A DNA stretch of 64,000 nt. It comes from Durusdinium trenchii (taxonomy: Eukaryota > Sar > Dinophyceae > Suessiales > Symbiodiniaceae). The stretch's first letter is position 1; every line of letters begins with the position of its first letter. The stretch covers positions 101,470-165,469 of the forward strand of contig CAXAMN010003925.1 in the NCBI GenBank assembly GCA_963970005.1. The letters run 5' to 3'. The notes beneath the pieces are model-generated. The model made no database searches and was not told the DNA's origin. It saw only the letters and a list, made by a program, of their open reading frames with translations. Position numbers and translations under genes: made by a program. Of this stretch, positions 11,134 to 23,800 are shown one piece after another.

Positions 11134-12277
11134 GGTGAAGTTGCCGAAAATCCAGGCAGATCTCTTTGATTCACTGCTGAAGGAACTCACTGAAGGCACC
11201 CAAGGGATCGGGGATATTCCGGTGGGACTTATTCACCGGATATATATAGTGTCAGGGGAGTCGAAATTAGGACACATGTTGATTCACGGGTGCACGTGGC
11301 AAGTAGATGTGAGACACCTGGAAGAAGCTTTTGCGACATTTTTGAGATCAGATTCTTGATGCGACAGCTTCCCGCCCGAGGTGCCTCTGCCTCCAATGGC
11401 CAGGCGCCATGCTCGATCGACATGTGCTCATGCCACTTTTCCGCCCGTCGCTCGCGAATCGGCGGCCGTTGCCGCAACGATCGCCCCGGTGCTTTCTTCA
11501 GGTGGAAGAGCAGCAGAGAAGAGTGAGCTTCCAGAAGCATCAGGAGGTTTCAGACAGCTATGCGCACCTTGGCCGATGAATGCCGAGGTTTCAGGGGTGG
11601 GGCGAGCGGGAGTGAAACTGCACCGGTTTCCGGTGTGGAAGGTGTATATACTTAACATGACTCATTTTGTTGGCGGTTTCTGGACAGAATTGGACAGATT
11701 CCCAAAATACATCAAAATACAGCATACACGAGCTTTGGGTTGATGAACACTCCTCTTGAGGCGCAAAGGTCTGCAGAACTTCCTGGTCAGACTTCAGGGT
11801 CCGGGCACACAGATTAGCCTTTGCTGTGGCAATGGATAAGGTTTTCTTGGGGGGACACTCAAATGCATGTTGCAGTGTTCAGGTTGCTTTAAGATCGACC
11901 AGTGCCAGGCCAAGGCGCATGTGAGAGGGTCATCGAGGTGCTTGGCTTGTGAGCCACAAGTTAGAGCGGGATGTCGAATGCACTCGTACCTGGAATGTGC
12001 AATGCTCCAGCTGAGTCAAAGGCCCCTTGCTCAAAGTTTTTGAGCGCGCGATGCCAGTAAGTTTAGCCAATCTAGGGATGTTATATAAATTGTAAGACTT
12101 ACTGTAGACTGTAGGTGTCGCGGCCTGTGCGCAGGTCAAGGCAGCAAGTGACAGAGAGCAGAAACTAGCAGCATTAAAGGAGTTGCAGGCCTGCAGCGCC
12201 TTGCGGCCTGTGTGAGGGGAATCGGTGGAGGGTTGAAGGGGGACGGCGCTGAGGGCGTTCAGTGAAGTGGACCGACC

Positions 12278-12506
12278 ATGGAGAGACCGACTGTGCTGCA
12301 GTTGGCCTTTCAGCTTGACCGCAAAAAGAAGTTCTCCGACGTCAATCTGTGATATCTTTGATCAATTGATCAGTTGGCCCCAGTTGAAGACATTCTCACA
12401 TGTTCTCATGCCATGCCGCCTCACATGTTCTCACCCCATCTTTGGCGGTTTGCATTTGCAGGTCGAGTGCCTCTCCATGGTGGCTTCTGCTGCCTACTCT
12501 TTGTAT
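12278..12506 (+). CDS. Two candidate exons, unassigned
   Basis: The first piece starts at ATG (MERPTVLQLAFQLDRKKKFS) and runs to a GT near 12348. The second, 12462-12506, sits between a good acceptor (TTTGCATTTGCAG) and a GTGAGG donor and reads VECLSMVASAAYSLY. Phases do not agree between the two, so a further exon or a different boundary is needed. No family was recognised. Confidence 0.28.
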
Positions 12507-14293
12507 GTGAGGATCTTGGGGGTTGAACACGTAATTGGATATGTGTGCCATGGGACCTTGGGTCCTTGGTCGGTGTGACCTTATGGATTGCAACCCTCCC
12601 TCTGGTTCAGATGCCCAGATCCATCCAGATCCCTTGATCAGGTCATTTTGCTGCTCCATCGGGTGCAGTTCAACATTGCTGGTCGAGAGGCCATCTCAAG
12701 TCTGGACCTCGGATGCGCGGACGGCTCGAGTGATGCAGACGGCCGGTATCACAGGTGGTCCGGCCGGGGTGTCGTAGCTAAGCTTTTCAGAGTCGTAATG
12801 TGGTGTCCATACGAGAATCGCCGTGCAGAATTAGCTTCATGATAACTTTCTTCACATTGAGTTAATGAGTTGATGCTTGATGAGTCTTCTGACAGGTAAG
12901 ACCGGAGAGATAGCGCAGGCCAGGAACATATGGGTTGAATTCTGACAGCTTCGACTTTGGAAGTCTCCAGTGTTGTTCGCACGTTGTTTCATTGTTTGCC
13001 TCAAACGAGCAGCACTCGAGTCGAGGGGTTTGTTCATAAAGGACGGTGTCAGATGCAGGATGGTGCGGAGTCGGCAGCTATGCAGGAGTTGGCCACCCAG
13101 CTGTTTGCTGACAAAAGGCCTTAGGTCCTGTATTTTGGCCTTGCCATAGGCGGAAAACAAGAAACCCGTGGCGGAGAGAGGAATCATGCATAGTCAAAGA
13201 ATCCAGCATCAGTACATGCATACATTCGGAAGGTTGACCGTAGAGTTCTACACCCTCTCTCAGCCTTTCAATCAGTGGTCGGACTGTTCCACTTCCATGG
13301 TTGGCTTACGTAGCGATGGGTGGCTAGGACCCAGGCCTATATATTTGTCCGGAGCAGCTGCTGTCACCGCACGTGGGGGCACCGGCGCGTGCTGTGGTGT
13401 CGCAGCGCACTCATGGGTCCAAACTCCGTTTTTGAAGAGCAACTCTCCTGCTCATCATGGCCAAGTCCACCTGGAGTTGTGTTTTTATAGGCCACTTACA
13501 CAGTTGGCCCATCCCCAGTAGTTCCAAGACGCCACACACACGATTTTTTGCCCCCCCCCCAAACCATCCAGCTTGCAATGAGGTGGTTGGCGTCTCCCGA
13601 GGTCGTCGGCCGTTTCGCTGCTTGAAATCGGCGCCGTGAGCCGTCCCAGGCTCATCGCTTCCACGGACTACTTCTTAGAAAAGGGTGCTGCCATGATCGT
13701 GACAGCCACACGCAGCGCCGTGCAGGTGTCTCCTGACTTGAACTGCATGGAACTGCTGCGTGTTTTTTTGCTTTCTTTTTTGGGAACATGTGAGGCAACA
13801 TGAACCAACATCATCTTACTCAGTGTTGTATGGGAATGTTGTTCTTGGTGGGTGGTGGCGGTCTCTGACATAGAAGTTTCAAATCCTCCAGTGTTACATG
13901 GTCGAACTGTTGCTCTTCTCCGTTCGCCGATGTGTGGGACCGGAGGCGGCCTCCTTGCAGCCGGACGCTCCGGTGAGGGTGACCCAAAAGGCGGCGTCTT
14001 TTTTTCTTTGTTTCCTTTTTCTAGAGTGCTCAAGACCCACCAAAGATTCCAAAGACTGGAAGTCTTGGCTGGTACAAAGCCTGGCTAAAAGACCACCACT
14101 AGTCCGAAATTTTTACGGCAGATGCGGACACGGCATTTCGGAGTCGCACAGCCCTGCAGGTCATCGACTCGTGGTGGGTTCGGGATGTATTGGATGTTTA
14201 TTTATTTTCCTTTAGCACCGTGTAAAGACCAGGAGCTTACGACTGATCTCTTGGTTTTACTGCCGGAGTGGGCTCCTCTGAGCCTGGGCTGAG

Positions 14294-14540
14294 GTCTCAA
14301 CTGAATCTTTGACCTCCTTCTTCAAGGAGGTCTTCGAGAAGCTTGAGAAGGAGCGATCAAACAGAAGCAGTTTCGGAATGAACCGGATGGACCGGAGAAA
14401 GACACGTTGAGGCCTGTGCCCATCCAGCCCACGATCGCCGGTTTCCGGGCCCAAGCATCGGAGTGCCGAGGAGATTTGGGCGGACGGCAAGGCCTGGGGC
14501 CAAGAGCGGCCAAGAGCGCTCTTCGAAGTGGGCATTTCTC
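14294..14540 (+). CDS. Candidate exons of a charged helical protein
   Basis: After a GAG acceptor, an open frame reads VSTESLTSFFKEVFEKLEKE and continues basic to a GT at 14406. A second open frame begins after an AAG near 14455 and contains AEEIWADGKAWGQERPRALF. Both are on the + strand and look protein-like, with lysine/glutamate helices. The minus strand is also open here, but its translations are less balanced. The join is not settled and no family was recognised. Confidence 0.35.
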
Positions 14541-15265
14541 ATAGCAACCAGTTCCTTGGCCGATTTGCCTCCACTGAAGTTGTTCCTCCTTGTGGATTTC
14601 AACAGCCTCAAGAAGAGGATGCAGGGACAAAACACACAAGCGACAAGCGCACCAATTAAGCAGTGTTATTGGTTTCAATCCGGTTATCGTGAGTCAAGTA
14701 AACACCCTCAATGCCTACAGATACAGGTTCCCACTGGGCCCCTCCACACGGGTCATAGTCACTTGGGGCCCCTGAGGGACTGTCTTGGGTGCTCTTGACA
14801 TTTGTATGGCGCCATCTACTCAGTGGCCGGTGGAAAAGCACTGACACGGCAATGATATGGGAGAGGAGAATGTCAAATACTTGGTCATGGGAGAGGTTGT
14901 TATGCTCGAAAACTGAGCCACTTATGGAAGCTGCTTAGCTGCTTACTGTATTACCCCCCCGAAGCGCAGGGTTCTGACGAGTGGAAGGCAAGCTACGCAA
15001 CCTCGAAGTATCGAGCTTGTCAGCTGAGCCTCACGAGATTCAGAACAACTCGGAAGATGAGAGATGATCAGACCCCATTTTTACAAGTCCTTGGATTGGT
15101 CGATGTGTTCTGCGGCTTCAAAAGGCCAAGAAAAGCTTCTTCCCATGATGGCGGCCTGTAAGGCCCTCTGGGGTTGCCCATGGGTGCCCATTGGTCCTTT
15201 GAGAGACTCAGTAGGGGGCGGGGCCTACTCTGGGCCTTGCTCAAGCGGCTCACATCGGCATCCAG

Positions 15266-15353
15266 GGCTCAGCGCTCCTCCCACCGGACGCCAACTCCGC
15301 GTCTCAGGCCGTGGACGTTCGGGTGATGCGAAGGAATGGTACCAAGATCTATA
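15266..15353 (+). CDS. Isolated exon of an unrecognised gene
   Basis: The exon is bounded by CATCCAG and a textbook GTGAGT donor. Its frame reads GSALLPPDANSASQAVDVRV followed by MRRNGTKIY, which has normal protein composition. Neighbouring exons were not found. The strength of both splice sites is the main support. Confidence 0.45.
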
Positions 15354-16204
15354 GTGAGTGGCCCCCAACTTTATAGAAAAGTAGATCCCCACTAAGAATG
15401 TAACGGAAACCGTGCCACTATCTTTTTGGGGGTCACTATATAGAGGATGCACTCCGACAGCTGAGTGACCTAAGACGACCTAAGATGCGTGTGTGCTGCA
15501 TTCATCAGGACTGTTTTGTGAGTCGGTTACAGTTGCCCTGATGGGGCCTTTGGCTTAAGCAAGAGCTTGTAGGCGGAACAGACTTCCGGCCAGTGATGGC
15601 CGTTGGTATCCATTTGTTACAAATGCAGGTGCCATCGCATCGCATGTGGTCTTTGTATGTTTAACAGTCGTGAGACCTGTCGGACCTGCTCAGCACAGTG
15701 TGCCTTCAGTGGCTTCAGGCGTTCATACTATCTTCACGTCAACTTGAGACTCTTTGGCCTCCTCGCCTCGCCATGAGCGAGTTGCAGAACACCCTGGGCG
15801 TACGCCGGTCCACCGTGGAAAGGCCGTAGTCACGTCGTCGTGGAAACCGTGGTCCACGGTCCACCCGTCGTCGTGGTGTTTCGGAGAAGGTTTTGTTTTG
15901 GATGGCAGCAGATGTTGAGAGCGCCAAGCTACAGTAATCACAATGCGGCAATGCAGTCTTTTTGATGAGATGATGTTGACTGTAGGTGAACCTCAATCAA
16001 GGTAGAGTCTGTGAAGTGCAAGCCACTCCAGCGTAGCTGCATTGGAGTGAGGTGTGGGGAAACTTGGGAGTCAGAACCCCAAGAATCCGCAGCAGATGTG
16101 CCTTCGTCACTGATTGAGATTCATGGGATGGTTCGGGGCTGGGAAACATATCAGGCATCATTAGGCTTTGTGGTGCCATTGGTCTGAGCGAATTATTGCG
16201 AGCT

Positions 16205-16260
16205 CACTTCGCGAGGTACGAGGTAGAATAATTTCAAAACAAAATTATGCGAGGTAAGTC
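16205..16260 (+). repeat. Left flanking repeat of the satellite block
   Basis: The words GAGGTACGAGGT and AATAATTTCAAAAC occur here and again at 17940-18012, on both sides of the satellite array. The array may therefore sit inside, or have expanded from, a larger repeat. Confidence 0.5.
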
Positions 16261-16593
16261 CAGCACCAGGACTCCACCAAGCCAAGCAGCCTTCTTGACG
16301 TCTCAGGCCCTAGCCAGGCCTACTGGGTAAGGAACCTGTGCTGAGCAGCTCAAATAGGCAAGCCCCAAGAAACAATCCTATTTTGGCGAAATAGGATTTC
16401 ACGATTGGGGATTAATTTGCAGCCTTGTTGATGTTGTCTTAAGCCCTAGCCAGCCCCACTAGGTCAGGAAACTCTGCTGAACAGCTCAAATAGGCAAGCC
16501 CCATAAAACAACCCTATTTTGGCGAAATAGGGCTTCACGACTGTGGATTTGTGTGCGGCCTTATTGATGCTGTCTTAATCCCTAGCCAGCCCC

Positions 16594-16603
16594 NNNNNNN
16601 NNN
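16594..16603. other. Assembly gap (10 N)
   Basis: Ten undetermined bases lie inside the satellite array, so the true number of units is unknown. Confidence 0.99.
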
Positions 16604-16814
16604 TCGGGCCCTAGCCAGCCCCACTAGGTATGGAAACTGTGCTGAGCAGCCCAAACAGGCAAGCCCCATGAAAAAGCCCTACTTTGGCGAAATAGGGTTT
16701 CACGATTGTGGATCAGTCGGTAAGGAAACGCCCTTCTCACTTAAGCACCCCCGACCCGCGCGCAACGTACACGCGCGCGCGCGCGCAACGCGGAAAAGAC
16801 AAAAAGTTTCCAGA

Positions 16815-16880
16815 GGGTGGGGTCGAGCCTAAGCCTCGCGCTACGACAGTTGCGGTGTTTCCAACTAGGCCGCTCGCGCG
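16815..16880 (-). other. tRNA-derived sequence (SINE-like or tRNA pseudogene)
   Basis: On the minus strand, CGGCCTAGTTGG resembles a pol III A box and GGCTCGACCCC resembles a B box, about 30 bases apart. CGC-rich segments lie between them. The TATA-poor, CG-repeat flank (16772-16792) and the position inside a broken satellite unit suggest an insertion. The cloverleaf is not complete enough to call a functional tRNA. Confidence 0.45.
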
Positions 16881-17839
16881 TCGATTTGGTAATTTGGGTC
16901 CCTAGTTCCAAATCTTAAAACAAACCCTTTTGGGCAAAAATTGGGTTTCACAACGGTTGATTGGTTCGCCGCCGTTTTGGCCTGGTTTCCCAACCTACCA
17001 AGGCCTAGTAAGTAAAGATCATGAGCCGCACAGCTCTAAAAGGCAAGCCCCCTGAAACGACCCTATTTCGGCGAAATAGGGCTTCACGACTGTGGATTGG
17101 TTTGCAACCTTTTTGCTGTTGTCTCAGGCCCTAGCCACCCCCACTAGGCATGGAAACTGCGCTGAGCAGCTCAAATAGGCAAGCCCCATGAAACGACCCT
17201 ATCTCGGCGAAATAGGGTTTCACGACTGCGGATTGGTTTGCAGCCTTGTTGATGTTGTCTCGGGCCCTAGCCAGCCCTACTAGGCATGGAAACTGTACTG
17301 AGCAGCTCCAACAGGCAAGCCCCATGAAAAAGCCCTATTTTGGCGAAATAGGGTTTCACGACTGTGGATTGGTTTGCGGCCTTGTTGATGTTGTCTTAGG
17401 CATGGAAACTGTGCTGAACGGCTCAAGTAGGCAAGCCCCATGAAGCAACCCTATTTTTGCGAAATAGGGCTTCAGGACTGTGGATTGGTTTCCACCCTTG
17501 TTGATGTTGTCTCGGGCCCTAGCCAGCCCCACTAGGCATGGAAACTGTGCTGAACAGCTCAAACAGGCAAGCCCCATGAAACAACCCTATTTTTGCGAAA
17601 TAGGGTTTCACGACTGTGGATTGGTTTGCAGCCTTGTTGATGTTGTCTCAGGCCCTAGCCAGCCCAAGTAGGTCAGGAAGCTGCGCCTTGCAGCTCAATT
17701 AAACATAGACCACCCCCCCTCAAGAGAACACTTTTTTTTCAAAGGCTTTGGAGCCACCCACCCGCTCACTCGTGCCAGCCAAGCACAAGCAAACCCCGAT
17801 CAGCCACGTCCCTCCCAAGGGGTGCGTGTGCTGGTTGGG

Positions 17840-17932
17840 GGTCAAGAAGACAGATAGACAGACAGACAGAGAGACAGCCCACCCAGCCAGCCTGCCAGGA
17901 GCCAGGCAGGCAGGCATGCAGGCAGACGAGGT
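17840..17932 (+). repeat. (CAGA)n and (CCAGGCAGG)n simple repeat
   Basis: There are ACAGACAG words from 17850 to 17875, followed by CCAGCCTGCCAGG/CAGGCAGG words. This is low complexity. Confidence 0.7.
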
Positions 17933-17935
17933 GAC

Positions 17936-18035
17936 TGAAATTATTCAAATTAAACGAGGCGAGGTGAATAATTTCAAAACATTGAATTAAGACGAGGTAC
18001 GAGGTGAACGAAATTAATGAAATTAGTTTAATTCA
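17936..18035 (+). repeat. Right flanking repeat of the satellite block
   Basis: Contains GAGGTGAATAATTTCAAAAC and GAGGTACGAGGTGAA, matching the words on the left side of the array near 16215-16245. Confidence 0.5.
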
Positions 18036-18535
18036 CCCAGATTGGTGTTGCAAGCAGATCATTGAATCTGGGATAGGTGAAGTCTGGCACACATTCTGAA
18101 TTGAATCGGAGGAGGGGAGCCTCATGTGGGGCCAGCTGTACACGGGGGCGGGGGCAACTAAATGAAGGTACGGTAATAATGGAAGTGGAACACAGGAACA
18201 CCACCTGTTTGCAGAGGGAAATTGCCATCCGGGCCTATGTTCCACTTCCGTGATTATTTCCGGCAGTGCGCACTCATTCATCTCCTTAGGCCAAAAGCTT
18301 GCCAGGGGTCAAGTTTGGAAGCGCACCACACGTGGCGGACTGGTTGAGGTGCCTGGAGAGGGCAGTCGAAAGGAGATGGAACAATCGGCATTGTAGGTTG
18401 ACATGATCATATGATATTGTGCTTTTGCATTGAACAGTTGCATGGACCACAGCCCTGCCATGTTCCTGGGACTGTTCCATGAAAAGCCTGCAGACACGCT
18501 GTAGCTCCTCACAGCCTTCGTCGCGTCGCAGGCAG

Positions 18536-20230
18536 AAGGCCCGTGAGATGCCAGAGGAGGACTTGGCCAAAGAGGAGTTCGGTGCCCGGTACGGGGCCAG
18601 TGGCCCCCAACCCTCGGCTGTGCTCATCAAGCCTCATGCCCCCGAGCGCATCAGAGTGCCCCACCCCCACACACCACTTGCGGCAAGATGTGGCACGAGT
18701 TTGACAAACGTGTCGTTTGAGACATCAACTCCTTTGCGGTATGCCATCAGACATCTGCAAGAAGCGTTGGATCTCGGAACTCTTCTCCGCTGCCAACTGG
18801 AGAAGATGCCATCCACCCGGTGGCTCTTCCGAGGCTCACGGAGGCTTTGCTGAAGCTCTTGGCGGCCCCCCAGGGCCGCTTTCAAAGTGAGGGTGGCCCA
18901 GCACCTGTGGGCGCAATGTGCAGAGGTGATTTCACGGTCACTGATCGAAAAATAACCCATAGCCACAGACATCCATAGACCATAATCGACTGACCTACCC
19001 GTTGATCTCAATTGGACCAGGGGGATCTCCGTCAAATACACGCCCCCACAGACACCATGAAAGAACTTCATGTTAGCAGGACCACTTGAGGCTGCCCAGG
19101 AGGTTCTGCTCCTCGATGCGGCCACTGAGGCTCTGAGCTTTTGCAGCTGCAAGAGGTCTCGAAGCGCCTGGCGGAGCTGCAACAAGAGCTGCTGGGCAGA
19201 ATGGGGCAACCTAGAATCGCTCGGGTTCAGCATGGGATAGTGGAAGGGATACGAATGAAATGGAATGAGATGGAATGAATCTGTTCATGCTTGGGATCTC
19301 TGATTCGGCCTGACCGACTCCGCAACAGACATCACACCGAAAGATCCTGACTGAATCGAAGGAATCTCACCGGGCTGTGCCACCGAACATTAGCTGTGAA
19401 CATAAATCACAAGTAGCATAAGTAGCATTACAGTATCCAACTGCTCTCTCCCTGTTATGTCTCAGGTTGGTTGAGCAGAGAGATAGCCTTGGTGCTCAGA
19501 AAGAGGACGGGCAGATTTCGGAGAAGAACCGTCCATTGATCTGAACCAGGAACGTGCAGCATGCCGATGGTGTGCGATCCAATCTTCACAAAAGTTTACA
19601 AAAGTTTGTATGTGGAGCAGCATGGCCGGATTGAACACCAGTTGCAGAGATTTCACCTGTTTGATTGTAGTGGGACATCCTCCATCTAGTCGCACCATCT
19701 CGATTATATAAGGCTGTTTGTTTCATCCAAAGACTTTCAATGTCGCTGGTGGTCAACTTGCATCATTTGTATCCTAATTGGAGTAAGGCCGTTGTTGATC
19801 TCCAATTTCTGCATATTCTTTAGGGTCGCTGAAAAGGGCGCACCTGCACACCCTGCACTCCCATCACCACCTGAAAAGCAGGAGCTGGCCCAACGAGAGG
19901 CCGAACTCAAGGTGTGCCTGGTGGGAGACTGGCAAGCATGGGCGTTCTGGACGATGATCTCAATCTCCCCATGCGGCTTCGAGTCTGTTCATCATGAATG
20001 TAGAAGCTAACAGAAAATATATGAAAATATAACAAATACATTCTCACCGTTGGTGAAGTCGAATTGGGCTGACCGTAAGGAGAGGACGACCACGAGATTG
20101 ACTCGACAGCACATTTGGAATTGAGGGAATCCTGAACCCGTAATTTTGGAAATGAACATTCTCCTCCAACGTTTCAGTGTAGCCTCAGCCAGGCTCAGCA
20201 GGAAGCCTTGGAGGCAAAGCCAGTGAACAG
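18536..20230 (+). CDS. Coiled-coil exons, probable N-terminal part of IRG-like gene
   Basis: Four short exons carry helical, charged sequence. They are 18536-18588 (KAREMPEEDLAKEEFGA), 19147 to about 19195 (LQEVSKRLAELQQELLG), 19824-19911 (ending PPEKQELAQREAELK before GTGTGC) and 20183-20230 (LSQAQQEALEAKPVN before GTGCGG). Acceptors are TTGCAG, TTTAG and TGTAG. Phases are partly compatible, not proven. They lie directly upstream of the GTPase exons on the same strand, with no other gene between, so I infer one gene with a coiled-coil N-terminus. They could belong to a separate gene. Confidence 0.45.
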
Positions 20231-20435
20231 GTGCGGGATGCTTCGCCACAAAGAGCTTCAAATCGATGTTCAGCGGTGTTCGCCAGACAGCACGCTGCTG
20301 TGGTATGTCATAGGTGGTATGTCATGGTATGTTATGGTATTTGGGGATGTATACTCTCGGACTGAAACTTAGAATGAGATGTATTTGTGTGTGCATTTGC
20401 GGGGATGTACTGTGAAAGTCGGCGCTGCCAGGGAC

Positions 20436-20505
20436 TATCCGATCCCCAGTTGGTTGACCAACTCGGCTGGGACTTTGACTCCTTGCTGCAATTCAGGAAG
20501 CCATG
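20436..20505 (+). CDS. Candidate exon upstream of the GTPase domain
   Basis: After TGCCAG, a frame reads GLSDPQLVDQLGWDFDSLLQ. It lies between the coiled-coil exons and the P-loop exon and could supply the residues before the G1 motif. Support is limited to composition and position. Confidence 0.3.
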
Positions 20506-20876
20506 TTGCAGCTGTGACCAGCTGGTCAGCCAAGGAATGTGGCGGTGGTGGGCAATTCTGGTGTTGGGCTCCTAATTCTAGCTAACCACTCATTCGATAG
20601 TCCAGCCAATGCCAGATCAGATGATCTGGATGTGTATGTATTTTTTGCACATGCAGGAAAGAGAGACTCAGCAGGTTTCAGCATTCACGCTTGCTCACCA
20701 GCGGGTCATCCACATCTATCCAACCAAATAGCTCCTCCCAGCTAAGTGGGTAAACACATAGAGGCCCTGGTGGTCTCATCTTGGATCATCCGATCCTCAT
20801 CAATTCAGTGCTGATGACCTGAAACAATTCGTCCGATCAGCCGATCGCATCCTCATCCGATCCCCTTTTTCCCAAG

Positions 20877-23800
20877 GTGGGGAAGTCCTTGCTGATCAAC
20901 AAGATGCGACGGCTCAAGCCGGGCTCGGCCACTTGGGCACCCACCGGGGTCAAAGAAACCACCCTCCGCGCGGGGACCCGGCCGGTGTCGCTGTTTGGCG
21001 CCATGAGAAGGAGCGAAGTGGTATGCATCTGTGAATCAGAGGGGTGAAGGAGCTAGAAAATCTAAAGTCAGTTGGATTTGCTGAGGGCTGAGGGATTTTG
21101 CTCAAGTTGCAGGGACATTTTGCATCCAAATTAGCCGTTCCGGCTAATTTTGATTATTGCTCCCAAAGCTCAAGCGCTTTGCAAGCATTTGGAGCCAGTT
21201 GTTCTTCATGGCCTTTTTCCTCATGTGCGTCTCGTGGGTGGCCCATATATGTTCGGAGCTTGGACTCTGAACTGAACCTATGAGGCCCAACATTGTACAC
21301 CTTTCCTGGCATCGACCGGGTCAGACTGCCAGCAGCTCAGGGGTTGTCGTCGTCCATGAGATGCCGTCGTCGTCCACGTCGTCGACCGTTCCGTGTGTTT
21401 TGGAGGTGGGACCTGCCTGGCGCCGGAACACCCGGCTTTCCCAAGGAGCCATTTTTGAGGGAATGCAGTGCAGCATGGGGATTGTCAAATCTACTCACAG
21501 ATGCTTGCATTATTAAACTTGAAGGTGTCAAAGACGCGCAAAAACGTCTTCTATGGCAATTTTGTGCATTTCATTCACTGCCTTTCCTGGAAAAGGGACA
21601 TATAGGGAAACACATGAGGTTGCAGAGAGGCTAGCAGCCACGTCCCAAAAATGAATGGAGGACTCCTATTTGCGTGACATGGGCTTGCGATACTTTGACT
21701 CTGTCTTGATGCTTGGCCTGATGACTGAACACAGCACTCCCTCCCTTCGCGTAGAGAGAGAGAGAGAGAAACAGGTTGCAGTCAGTGACGTTCAGTGACG
21801 TTTTCGCTTTTTCCATGTATATAAGGCATCTAAAACTCATGTAAAAATACAATTATATACATACAATTATATATACAGTTATACACAATATCCCAGGGTG
21901 TTCCTGCAAAAGATAGTCACTACTTTGATCTATTTTGGGATATGGTCTTCACTAACCATCATCCGCTGTGACTGACCATTTGCCCAAGCAATACCAACCT
22001 CCATGGATCCCTGACGTCACGCCGAGGATCGTCACGGCCAATCGCTTCACATCCACAGAGGTCATCCTGCGAGAGGAGAAGCCTTCAGGGACAGGGTGGA
22101 CTCTGCAACTATGCAGGTAGTGGCAACGAACACAATGTTAACCCACTCGCAGACATGTAGTAGCATGTCATGTATAATTAGTAATGTGATGTAATGTGTT
22201 AGTTGAGGGGCGTTCCCTAGTTTGGAACATTTGGACGTCGCTTGATGATGAGTCGGCATGAGACTTGGGGAATTCGGGACTGTGGTGAAGATGGAGCACA
22301 GAATGGTTTTGGAGGACTCTCTTTGTGGAGCTCGGGTTCAGTGATGTGGGGCAGTCAATACACGTCAGTACAAAACACAACATTGACATACAATTGTATC
22401 ATACGATTATGTCAATGTCTGGTTAGTTGCGGCAACACTAACGGGCTTCCATCATGATATATGCTTCAAATGTTTTCTTGACTGACGCAGCCGTTCAGCC
22501 GCAAGCGAATGCAACGTCAGCCCCTGGCCCTCGGTGCTCTGTCAGGGTCCCTAGCATCCCTTGGGTGGCAGTTGCTCGGGGATTTTGGTGGATTAGAGAC
22601 CTCCTTACGTGATAGGCCTATTTTCGAGTGCCCCATCTGCCCTGGGCTATTCAGTGTAGGAATCGATCCATTTTCGTTGTGCCTTGGCATTCTGATTGGA
22701 GTTCTTTTGGTTCCTACGGCAGAAGCGATCTGGCTGATCAGAAGTCTGTGGGTATCTTTTCTGCGAAGGCAAGCTGCTCAACTCAGCCGTGTCACTTGGC
22801 CACTTTATCGTGAGACCTGATCGTGCATGCCCACTAGAGCTGCTCAGCTGCGAGTTGAAGAACAAGTGCTTTATCTCCGTGGCAGAGTGCAGGGTCCTGG
22901 GTCACGTATCTGGTCTATGCAAGCCAGGTTTCCATCCGACTTTGTGTTAGTGTCTGGTGCAGCTTCTGATTTAGGTGGTTCGCACAGCAAATCACACAAG
23001 CCAGTGAAGCCGTTTCTTGTCCATTTGGCCTTCAGGGATTTTGGTGCTCATTTGCTCGATCTCGTTCGCATCCACAAGGACCTTGCTTCGAAAGAGGGCA
23101 CTTTGGGCCAGTCGATTTCCTTACATCCCTTCAAGACGCCTATTTTTTTGTGAAGTCTTCAGGTGTGTTCTTGTTGGAGGATCTCAGCCAGTATGAGTGA
23201 AGAAGTGGCTGATGCCGCAGAGGACTTGGAAGGTGCCAAGTTGGCCCCTAGCGATCTCTCTGTGATCTCATCATCAGGAGAACCAGATTTTGACTACCAT
23301 CTCATTGCTTTTTGTGTCCCCAACGAGGGCGGAGAGACATTAAAGTTCCTTCGATTGTGGTTTCGGCCGTGACTTCAACCTTGCTTTTGGCGGTTCCCGG
23401 CTACGCCTGGAATCGGTTACTTCGAGAGAGAGAGAGAGTGCTTCCGCATCAGTGTCTCTCCAAAGTCAACTCAGTTTCAGCGCTTGCAGCGCTTGATCAG
23501 TCTAGGCATACTGCATCAGACGGAGTTTACTGTCGGATTTGGCTTGGGCTTTTGAAACCTCAGTTTGAGCCATGTTTGAACGCCGACGAATTCACCCATC
23601 CCATCTTCCCCACAGAGGACGACCAGGAAAGGTATGTGCCTTATGCGCGCAGTCTGGTGGAACTCGCCGACGACTTCTACCATTTCCTCAGCGCAGAGTC
23701 TGGTGCTCCTCAACGAGAGCCCAAAGTTTCCCGGCCGGTGGCCCAACCAGATCTGAACCGCAGGATCGACAGCTTGGAGTCTGGGATGCACGAAGTTCTG

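Larger units (their letters stand above)
16296..17713 (+). repeat. Tandem satellite, 136-bp unit with internal hairpin
   Basis: About nine full or partial units share the order CCCTAGCCAGCCC, GGAAACTGTGCTGA, AGGCAAGCCCCATGAAA, a hairpin of the form CCCTATTTTGGCGAAATAGGG-like arms, TTCACGACTGTGGATTGG, and GATGTTGTCT. Unit starts fall near 16441, 17126, 17261 and 17514 with about 136-bp spacing. One unit (17398-17513) has lost its first 20 or so bases. Another stretch is interrupted by unrelated DNA at 16713-16905. The hairpin arms are the best-kept part. Short frames through the array repeat with the unit and are not genes. Confidence 0.92.

Noticed and set aside
16296..17713. Repeated array that might be a CRISPR
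   Set aside because: Units are contiguous and 136 bp long with no unique spacers; this is a satellite.
21090..21110. ATTTTGCTCAAG resembling the end of the dinoflagellate spliced leader (ATTTTGGCTCAAG)
   Set aside because: One base short and without the upstream half of the leader; could be chance.
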